Part shown: one piece after another, positions 6,241 to 12,556 of the stretch
Position numbering within the stretch: position 1 is the first letter of the stretch
Layout of the letters: the number at the start of each line of letters is the position of its first letter
Assembly (NCBI GenBank): GCA_020444165.1
Contig: JAHLLK010000115.1
Span: forward strand, 1-12,556
Origin: Deltaproteobacteria bacterium
GTDB taxonomy: Bacteria; Desulfobacterota; Desulfarculia; Desulfarculales; Desulfarculaceae
Direction: 5' to 3'
Length of the DNA: 12,556 nt
The notes under the pieces: model-generated
Told to the model about the DNA's origin: nothing
Seen by the model: only the letters and a program-made list of their open reading frames with translations
Database searches by the model: none
Translations under genes and position numbers: made by a program

Positions 6241-7185
6241 CTAACCGGGCAGGCCCACCGAAACCTGCCGCAGGTTTTGGATGTCCCGGAGGGGCGGCGA
6301 GCCGAACATGCGGCTGTACTCGCGGCTGAATTGTGAGGGGCTCTCGTAGCCCACCTGGAAGGCGGCGGTGGCGGCGTCCAGGCGCTCGGTGAGCATCAGC
6401 CGGCGGGCCTCGTTGAGCCGCAGCCGTTTCTGGAACTGCAAGGGGCTCATGGCGGTGAGGGCCCGGAAATGGTGGTGGAAGGTGGAGGGGCTCATGCCCA
6501 CCCGGGAGGCCAGGTCGTCCACCCGGAGCCGCAGGTTGAAGTTGGTCTTCAGCCAATCGATGGCCCGGGCCACCTGGTGCCCCTGGCTCCCCGCGGCCGC
6601 GGTCTGCCGGAGGCGGGGGCCCAGCTCGCTCACCAGGAGGTAGTACATGATCTCGCGCTGCACCAACGGGGCCAGGATGGGGATGTCCTCCGGCCGCTCC
6701 AAGAGATCGAGGAGCCGTTGGAAGGCGGAGAGCAGCGGCCCGGTGACCTCGCCCACGGCCATGCCCCGGCGGGTGGGCCGGGTCCGGGGCAGGGGCAGGT
6801 TGCTGTCCACCAAAAGCTGGGCCAGGGCCCGCTGATCCAGCTGCAGGGTCAGGCCCAGATAGGGCTCGGCCGGGCTCGCCCGGGTGACGTTGGCCACCAC
6901 CGGCAGGCCCAGGGAGGTGAGCAAAAAGGTGTTGGGGTCGTAGTGGTAGGTTTCCTCGCCCAGCATCACCCGCTTGGCCCCTTGGGCGATGAGGCAGATG
7001 CTCTGCTCCAGGATCGCGGCGTGAGGCTCGGTGGGCGTTTCCCAGCGGTGCAGGCTCAGGCTGGAAATGGCGGTGTCGTACCGGTTTACCCCCTCGGTCC
7101 ATCGGGCAATTCTCTGGGCCAACACCGCGGGGATGGCCTCCGGCTCTCCGGCGGGATGCTCTGGGGCAAGGCCTTGCAGGTTCAT
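6241..7185 (-). CDS. AraC-family transcriptional regulator (AraC_N domain type)
   Basis: DNA-binding regulator of 314 residues. The N-terminal AraC_N-type sensing domain (PF06719-like) covers about 34-185; diagnostic stretches are SSLSLHRWETPTEPHAAI, ICLIAQGAKRVMLG, YDPNTFLLTSLGLPVVANV and ASPAEPYLGLTLQLD. The C-terminal pair of helix-turn-helix motifs covers about 205-300 (VDDLASRVGMSPSTFHHHFR, then AAFQVGYESPSQFSREYSRMFG). The ATG at 7185 follows GGGAGAG by 7 bases; the frame stays open for 76 codons more, but that stretch is Pro/Arg-rich and off the family pattern. This family includes YqhC of E. coli, which responds to aldehydes and activates reductase genes. Here it is divergent from cupin and aldo/keto reductase genes, which it probably controls through the shared 218-bp intergenic region. 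The effector is not known. Confidence 0.92.
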   Translation of the reverse strand: MNLQGLAPEHPAGEPEAIPAVLAQRIARWTEGVNRYDTAISSLSLHRWETPTEPHAAILEQSICLIAQGAKRVMLGEETYHYDPNTFLLTSLGLPVVANVTRASPAEPYLGLTLQLDQRALAQLLVDSNLPLPRTRPTRRGMAVGEVTGPLLSAFQRLLDLLERPEDIPILAPLVQREIMYYLLVSELGPRLRQTAAAGSQGHQVARAIDWLKTNFNLRLRVDDLASRVGMSPSTFHHHFRALTAMSPLQFQKRLRLNEARRLMLTERLDAATAAFQVGYESPSQFSREYSRMFGSPPLRDIQNLRQVSVGLPG

Positions 7186-8866
<1,681 letters not shown>

Positions 8867-9018
8867 GCCCGGGGCGCGGCCCCCCAGACCACCAAGGCCC
8901 GGTTGCCGCCTCCCCGGCCGGGGCAGCAAAGCTTGCGCCAAACCACGCCCGGGCGCGTTATCCTGCCTCAGGCTGCCGCGCCCGGGAGTGGGCCCGGGAA
9001 ACCAGAAAGGAGAAGCCC
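8867..9018 (+). other. Hairpin-rich gap between reductase and tautomerase genes
   Basis: These 152 bp contain three GC-rich symmetric elements: GGGGC-GCG-GCCCC (8871-8883), the 12-bp palindrome CCCCGGCCGGGG (8912-8923), and a nested hairpin at 8948-8986 with perfect 10-bp arms CCCGGGCGCG / CGCGCCCGGG around an inner CCTG / CAGG stem. None is followed by a T-run. They may attenuate or stabilise the transcript before the tautomerase gene. A very weak TTGCGC-N19-TTATCC promoter match is present but unconvincing. Confidence 0.5.
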
Positions 9019-9249
9019 ATGCCGCACGTCAGCGTAAAGATGTATCCCGGCCGTACGCCCGAGCAGAAAGCGCGCCTGGCCGAGGCCATGGTCCGGGACT
9101 TGGTGGAAATCGTGGGCGCCGCGGAGGACTCGATCTCGGTGACCATCGAGGACGTGGCGCCCGAGGATTGGGTGGAAAAGGTGTATAAGCCCGACATCCT
9201 GCCCCAGGGCGACAAGTTGTTCAAGAAACCCGGTTACGATCCCCTTTGA
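9019..9249 (+). CDS. 4-oxalocrotonate tautomerase family protein, PptA-like
   Basis: Small tautomerase of 76 residues, close in length and pattern to E. coli PptA (YdcE; 77 residues). Pro2, which becomes the N-terminal catalytic base after Met removal, is present (MPHVSVKMYPGRTPEQKARL). The C-terminal KKPGYDPL resembles the PptA end (KKPGY). The b-a-b fold pattern is visible: strand PHVSVKMY, helix EQKARLAEAMVRDLVEIV, strand SISVTIEDV. The ATG at 9019 follows AAAGGAG by 6 bases. It lies 152 bp after the reductase on the same strand and before a terminator, so it probably belongs to the same AraC-controlled group or has its own weak promoter. PptA-type enzymes interconvert enol and keto forms of compounds such as phenylpyruvate. 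The natural substrate is unknown. Confidence 0.93.
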   Translation: MPHVSVKMYPGRTPEQKARLAEAMVRDLVEIVGAAEDSISVTIEDVAPEDWVEKVYKPDILPQGDKLFKKPGYDPL

Positions 9250-9322
9250 AAACGGCGCGCGACCCTCGCCGCCACAACCATTTCCCTGCCGCCCGGTTGC
9301 GGAAGGCAGTTTCGCCCCGGGC

Positions 9323-9352
9323 GCGCCAAACCGCTGCGGGGCGGCGCTTTTT
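9323..9352 (+). terminator. Rho-independent terminator after the tautomerase gene
   Basis: Stem GCGCC (9323-9327) / GGCGC (9343-9347) with a small inner CCG/CGG stem, followed directly by TTTTT (9348-9352). It is 73 bp past the tautomerase stop. An overlapping alternative stem GGGGCGG / CCGCCCC (9338-9359) has the T-run in its loop. Confidence 0.6.
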
Positions 9353-9590
9353 CCGCCCCAGGCGCCCAGACGCCGCCAGCCTGACTTCGGCATCTTGGCT
9401 CCCGCCGGAGGCGCCTAGGCCGGGGAAAAATCGCCAGCCAACAATTTATCCGGGGCGTAATTCTTTAGAGCACGACGAAATCGCGGCGCGGGAGAAAACC
9501 AGGCCCGGCCCGGCCGTCGCGTGATTTCTTCGCCAATCAACCTGAAAGATACGGGTTAATGACATTTTTCTCGGTTAGTTTTGGGGACGA

Positions 9591-9599
9591 TGCTATGAT
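9591..9599 (+). promoter_or_regulatory. Extended -10 promoter element
   Basis: TGCTATGAT is a TGn-TATGAT extended -10 match; no good -35 is seen 16-18 bp upstream, as is common for extended -10 promoters. Transcription would begin near 9606, leaving a leader of about 34 bases before the GTG at 9640. This favours that start over the ATG at 9610. Confidence 0.5.
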
Positions 9600-9623
9600 T
9601 TCATCCTGAATGCTCGCCTGGTT

Positions 9624-9634
9624 AAGGAGGAGGG
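9624..9634 (+). promoter_or_regulatory. Strong ribosome-binding site deciding a GTG start
   Basis: AAGGAGGAGGG ends 5 bases before GTG at 9640. It would lie inside the coding region if the in-frame ATG at 9610 were used, so the GTG is the better start. Confidence 0.7.
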
Positions 9635-9639
9635 AAAAA

Positions 9640-10896
9640 GTGTTTGGCAAGACAGGGCTGACCGTGGTTTTGCTCCTGGCGGCGATGCTCGCCGGGGGAG
9701 GGACCGCCTACCCCGCGGCCGTCATGTCTGATACGGAATATTCCGTGACCCGCGACGTCTTGAGCGCCGGGGGCGGGCAGGGGCAGAGCGGCGACTATAA
9801 AATCAGCGGCACCGTGGGCCAGAGCGCCGGCGTGGGCCAGTCCACGGGCGGCGGCTACCAGCTTTCGGCCGGGTTCTGGGTGCCTACAGACACTGCTTTG
9901 GCCGAATCCCTGGGAGATGGGGACCTGCCTATCCAAAGCGGGGGGGGCGGCGACTCCGAAGCCTGGCAAAGCGACCCCAGCGGCGGGCCGAACGGCGGCG
10001 CGGCGGCGGAGAGCGGCCCGACCACGCCTGGCAACTCCTCCTGGGTGCAGGCCACGGTGGAGGGCCCGGGGTTGGTCTGCTTCCAGTGGCGGGTCTCCTC
10101 GGCGGCAAACCGCGATTATCTCCGCTTCTACCGCTCCGGGGTGTTGCAGGCCGGCATCTCCGGCCTGGACGCCACCTGGCAATACCGGGCCTTCAGCGTG
10201 CCGGCCGGCAGCCAGACCCTGGTCTGGTCCTATGAAAAGGCCGCGACCGACGCCGTGGGCCAGGACCGCGGCTGGGTGGCCGAGGTGGTGTTCGCGCCCA
10301 ACCAGCGGCGCCTGATGTACCGCGCCTACGACCCCTATGCGGGCGGCCATTTCTTCACCCTCCGCTCCGGCGAGTTCGTCAACGCGGTGGCGGCCGGCTT
10401 CCTGGATGAAACCACGGGCTACACGGGCCGCTTGTACTACATGTCCGACCGCACGGTTCCGGGCGCCCTGGAACTCTTGCGGCTCTACGACCCCTGGGGC
10501 GGCCAGCACTACCTCACCACCAACCAACAGGAACGCAACATCCTGATTTCCCTGGGTTGGCTGGCCGAACACCCGGAGGGCTGGCTGTTCCGGTCGGCTG
10601 CCCTGGCCCCGCCGGACACGGTGGAGGTCTACGCCCTGTACAACAGCAACACCGGCGGCCATTTGTTCACCAGCAATCCGGCCGAGGTGGCCCTGGTGCT
10701 CACCACCCTGCCGGGCTGGGGGCAGCACCAGAGCCGCGGCTGGGCCTACCGGGCCGCGGCGGCCACCCGGGCGGCCGGGCAGCCTCGCGTCCCAGGGGAT
10801 GATGCTGCTTGGGAGGATCTGGTCCGGCTGGCCCGGGCCCAGAACGCGGAGGGTATTCTGGCCGGAATCGTCGCGCCCCCGAAGGGGGCCCGCTAA
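9640..10896 (+). CDS. Exported protein with jelly-roll-like domain and DUF5648-type repeats
   Basis: Predicted secreted or surface protein of 418 residues, function unknown. Residues 1-26 are a signal peptide (FGKTGLTVVLLLAAMLAGGG, then TAYPA). Residues 34-80 match a common exported N-terminal pattern (SGDYKISGTVGQSAG, GGYQLSAGFW). About 130-218 looks like a beta-sandwich of the carbohydrate-binding type (SSWVQATVEGPGLVCFQWRV, DYLRFYRSGVLQ, WSYEKAAT, DRGWVAEVVF). About 225-371 carries three DUF5648-type units with a shared core: YDPYAGGHFFTLRSGEF, YDPWGGQHYLTTNQQE and YNSNTGGHLFTSNPAE. GTG is chosen for its ribosome-binding site and because it begins the signal peptide directly. A G8 run at 9940-9947 lies in the linker before the sandwich domain. 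The next gene follows after 31 bp, so the two may be co-transcribed. Adhesion or glycan binding is a guess from the fold types. Confidence 0.82.
   Translation: MFGKTGLTVVLLLAAMLAGGGTAYPAAVMSDTEYSVTRDVLSAGGGQGQSGDYKISGTVGQSAGVGQSTGGGYQLSAGFWVPTDTALAESLGDGDLPIQSGGGGDSEAWQSDPSGGPNGGAAAESGPTTPGNSSWVQATVEGPGLVCFQWRVSSAANRDYLRFYRSGVLQAGISGLDATWQYRAFSVPAGSQTLVWSYEKAATDAVGQDRGWVAEVVFAPNQRRLMYRAYDPYAGGHFFTLRSGEFVNAVAAGFLDETTGYTGRLYYMSDRTVPGALELLRLYDPWGGQHYLTTNQQERNILISLGWLAEHPEGWLFRSAALAPPDTVEVYALYNSNTGGHLFTSNPAEVALVLTTLPGWGQHQSRGWAYRAAAATRAAGQPRVPGDDAAWEDLVRLARAQNAEGILAGIVAPPKGAR
9940..9947 (+). repeat. G8 tract inside the DUF5648-type gene
   Basis: Eight consecutive G encode part of a Gly-rich linker around residues 101-104. 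A one-base slip would truncate the protein before its sandwich and DUF5648 domains. Confidence 0.7.
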
Positions 10897-10912
10897 CTGC
10901 TAACTGGATTTC

Positions 10913-10920
10913 GGGGGGGG
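10913..10920 (+). repeat. G8 tract serving as ribosome-binding site
   Basis: Eight consecutive G end 7 bases before the ATG at 10928 and are the only purine-rich ribosome-binding sequence available. Length change would alter the spacing or strength of initiation. Confidence 0.6.
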
Positions 10921-10927
10921 CTTGCCC

Positions 10928-12256
10928 ATGGTCAAACATCCACCGCTCCAGCTTGTCGTGCTCCTCATCTGCCTGCTGGGGCTGGCCGCGCCGGCCCTGG
11001 CCGCCGCGCCCCGCACCCTGACCTACCAGGGCTTTCTCACCGATACCCAGGACCGTCCGGTGAACGGCGTCTTGAGCCTGGCCTTCGCCATTTACGGCCA
11101 GGAAGCCGGCGGCGCGGCCCTGTGGCGCGAGACCCACCCCGGGGTGAGCGTGACCGGCGGGGTCTTCACCGTGACCCTGGGGGCCATCACCTCCCTGGGC
11201 CTGGGCTTCGACCAGGCCTATTGGCTGGCCCTGGCCGTGAACGGGGGCGCGGAGATGAGCCCCCGGCGAGCGCTCTCGGCCGCGGCCTACGCCTTAGAGC
11301 CGGGGCCGGCCGGTCCCGCCGGGCCCGTGGGTCCCACCGGCCCCGCCGGGCCCCCAGGCCCGCAAGGCGACCAGGGCGCCACCGGACCCACGGGGGCCAC
11401 CGGAGCCACGGGGGCCACGGGCCTCACCGGAGCCACCGGAGCCACCGGAGCCACCGGGGCCGCCGGGGCCGCCGGGCCCACGGGACCGGCCGGGCCGGCC
11501 CCGGACCGCGTGGTGATCGTCAACGAAGGCGAGTCCATCCAGGCGGCCGTCAATGCCATCACCGACGCGGCGGCGGACAAGCGCTACCTGGTGTGGGTGG
11601 GGCCGGGCACCTTTTCTGAGCGCGTGACCATGAAGCCCTATGTGAACTTGGCCGGCTCGGGCCGGGACATCACCAAGCTCAGCTGCCCCGGCTCGGGCAA
11701 CGACTACGAAGCCACGGTGATCGCGGCCTCGAACACGGAAATCAGGGATCTGACCGTGCAGAGCACCGGGTCCGTAAACTATTCCATTGCCCTTGTCGGT
11801 ATAGACGTCGGTTATGTTCGTTTGGCGAACCTGTGTTTGCTTGCGACGGGGCCAGACAAATGTGTGGGGATGTGGCTGAAGGGAAGTTCCACCGTGGAGG
11901 TTTCGGGGGGAATCATCGAGGCCCAGGGGAGCAGTCACAATGTCGCGATCCATTGCGAAGACACCACGGCGCTCACCCTGTTGAGCACCACTGCAACCGC
12001 CAGCGGTGGCGAGACTGCATCGGGGCTTATGGTGGGCAACGTCGTCAGCGTGGATTTGCAGGCCTGCGCCGTAACCGCGGAGGGAGGGAGTGTTGGGAAT
12101 TATTCGTATTATTTTGACGCCACCGTGACGGCCTCCATCAAAGCCGCGGTCTCCAAATTGACGGGCCCGTCGAACCTTGTCGGTGTTCCCGGCGTGGTTT
12201 GCATCGGCTGTTATGACGGCAACTTAACGGCCCTGGGCACCGATTGCCAGCCCTAG
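10928..12256 (+). CDS. Exported collagen-like protein with C-terminal right-handed beta-helix
   Basis: Predicted secreted or surface protein of 442 residues in four parts. Residues 1-27 are a signal peptide ([18 protein letters not shown]). Residues 28-125 form an N-terminal head ([43 protein letters not shown], then SAAAYALE), a type common in exported and fibre-like bacterial proteins. Residues 126-191 are 22 uninterrupted Gly-X-Y triplets, rich in GAT and GPA, that should form a collagen-like triple helix. From 192 a pectin-lyase-like beta-helix begins ([39 protein letters not shown]). The ATG at 10928 has the G8 run at the right distance; a TTG at 10922 would be too close to it. Base composition falls sharply inside the beta-helix part after about 11760. 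Several Cys occur near the C-terminus ([14 protein letters not shown]). The next gene repeats the head. A trimeric fibre or adhesin is the likely role, by inference. Confidence 0.85.
   Translation: MVKHPPLQLVVLLICLLGLAAPALAAAPRTLTYQGFLTDTQDRPVNGVLSLAFAIYGQEAGGAALWRETHPGVSVTGGVFTVTLGAITSLGLGFDQAYWLALAVNGGAEMSPRRALSAAAYALEPGPAGPAGPVGPTGPAGPPGPQGDQGATGPTGATGATGATGLTGATGATGATGAAGAAGPTGPAGPAPDRVVIVNEGESIQAAVNAITDAAADKRYLVWVGPGTFSERVTMKPYVNLAGSGRDITKLSCPGSGNDYEATVIAASNTEIRDLTVQSTGSVNYSIALVGIDVGYVRLANLCLLATGPDKCVGMWLKGSSTVEVSGGIIEAQGSSHNVAIHCEDTTALTLLSTTATASGGETASGLMVGNVVSVDLQACAVTAEGGSVGNYSYYFDATVTASIKAAVSKLTGPSNLVGVPGVVCIGCYDGNLTALGTDCQP
10976..11127 (+). repeat. Direct repeat, copy 1 (head-domain cassette)
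   Basis: These 152 bases match 12405-12556 at 147 positions (five substitutions, no gaps). They encode the end of the signal peptide and the first half of the head domain. The second copy continues beyond the window, so the full repeat length is unknown. Confidence 0.95.
11375..11455 (+). repeat. Nine tandem 9-bp units coding Gly-X-Thr
   Basis: Nine in-frame units of the type GGAGCCACC (variants GGGGCCACG, GGACCCACG, GGCCTCACC) encode GAT, GPT, GAT x3, GLT and GAT x3 in the middle of the collagen-like segment. Loss or gain of units keeps the frame, so the stalk length could vary between strains. Confidence 0.8.
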
Positions 12257-12274
12257 AAACGAGTTATGAGCGGT

Positions 12275-12300
12275 GGTCGCGGCGTGTGAACCTCGCGGCC
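12275..12300 (+). other. Weak stem-loop between the two paralogous genes
   Basis: GGTCGCG / CGCGGCC pairs over 7 bp with one G.U and a 12-base loop, in the 94-bp gap between the beta-helix gene and its paralogue. There is no T-run, so it is not a clear terminator and the two genes may share a transcript. Confidence 0.3.
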
Positions 12301-12350
12301 GATTGGCGTATCCTCGCCCCTTGCGAATCGATACCCAAGGAGTGATCCGC

Positions 12351-12556
12351 ATGCCCCACCAAAATATTCCCCTTATCTGGGCCTCTATACTCCTGGTTTG
12401 TCTCCTGGGGCTCGCCGCGCCGGCCCTGGCCGCCGCGCCCCGCACCCTGACCTACCAGGGCTATCTCACCGATACCCAGGACCGGCCGGTGAACGGCGCC
12501 CTGAGCCTGGCCTTCGCCATTTACGGCCAGGAAGCCGGCGGCGCGGCCCTGTGGCG
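12351..12556 (+). CDS. Paralogous exported protein sharing the head domain (start only, cut by window edge)
   Basis: The visible 68 codons begin with a signal peptide (MPHQNIPLIWASILLVCLLG, then LAAPALAAA), followed by [19 protein letters not shown] and [13 protein letters not shown]. This is the same head domain as in the preceding gene with only two residue changes after the signal peptide (Phe to Tyr, Val to Ala). The first about 18 residues differ clearly between the two. The ATG at 12351 follows AAGGAG (12337-12342) by 8 bases. It is likely another collagen-like or beta-helix protein, but its downstream domains are not visible. Confidence 0.85.
   Translation, partial: MPHQNIPLIWASILLVCLLGLAAPALAAAPRTLTYQGYLTDTQDRPVNGALSLAFAIYGQEAGGAALW
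12405..12556 (+). repeat. Direct repeat, copy 2 (head-domain cassette)
   Basis: Second copy of the 152-base block at 10976-11127, 96.7 per cent identical by hand alignment, offset by 1429 bp. It reaches the window edge without divergence. Confidence 0.95.

Larger units (their letters stand above)
9250..9639 (+). other. Non-coding stretch before the exported-protein cluster
   Basis: No gene is supported here. The stretch holds the terminator of the tautomerase group, a region with nothing recognisable at about 9360-9585, and then an extended -10 promoter with a strong ribosome-binding site for the next gene. A 92-codon frame at 9246-9524 runs through the terminator and is not accepted. Confidence 0.6.

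Noticed and set aside
9246..9524. 92-codon plus-strand frame after the tautomerase
   Set aside because: It begins with TTG overlapping the tautomerase stop, runs through the terminator hairpin and is Arg/Pro-rich without similarity to a known family.
9622..10728. 368-codon minus-strand frame opposite the DUF5648-type gene
   Set aside because: The plus strand has a promoter, a strong ribosome-binding site, a signal peptide and repeated domains; the minus frame has none of these.
11375..11455. Possible CRISPR-like tandem array
   Set aside because: The units are 9 bp, contiguous, in frame with the collagen-like segment and lack spacers.
11287..11580. Minus-strand frame encoding a collagen-like Gly/Pro/Val repeat
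   Set aside because: It is the complement of the true Gly-X-Y segment; a GC-rich 9-bp repeat gives a repetitive product on both strands.

Overview
The window is GC-rich and Gram-negative in character: Sec-exported proteins with ordinary signal peptides, a LivK-type periplasmic binding protein and AraC/LacI regulators. Gene content and style fit a high-GC Desulfobacterota (deltaproteobacterial) or related proteobacterial genome. That placement is inference, since no rRNA or marker gene is present. No tRNA, rRNA, CRISPR array, transposase or phage gene was found.

Left part (1..5692, all minus strand). A LacI-family regulator precedes a compact operon for a three-subunit molybdenum hydroxylase of the xanthine dehydrogenase family: FAD subunit, [2Fe-2S] subunit, then molybdopterin subunit. 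It is followed by the start of a LivK-like substrate-binding protein that runs off the left edge. The likely logic is that an imported heterocyclic or aromatic compound is hydroxylated by the enzyme, with the LacI-type protein sensing substrate or product. Two different sets of operator-like sites are visible. One is a tandem pair just upstream of the FAD gene. The other is three AANCGNTT palindrome-like sites upstream of lacI.

Middle part (5693..9352). A 548-bp non-coding stretch holds the lacI upstream region, a convincing minus-strand intrinsic terminator and an odd G/C-homopolymer hairpin cluster. Next comes an AraC-family regulator (minus strand) divergent from a plus-strand group: a small cupin with every metal ligand of the manganese hydroxynitrile-lyase type, an aldo/keto reductase and, after a hairpin-rich gap, a PptA-like tautomerase. 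An intrinsic terminator closes the group. The layout resembles a small regulon for reactive carbonyl compounds or electrophiles.

Right part (9353..12556). Three plus-strand genes encode exported, probably cell-surface or extracellular proteins. The first has a jelly-roll-like domain and DUF5648-type repeats. The second has a shared N-terminal cassette, 22 perfect collagen-like Gly-X-Y triplets and a C-terminal right-handed beta-helix. The third is cut by the window edge and starts with almost the same N-terminal cassette (147 of 152 bases identical). This modular tandem array is the most unusual part of the window. It looks like an adhesin or fibre family with a constant head and changeable tail, and it carries simple repeats and G8 tracts that could vary in length.
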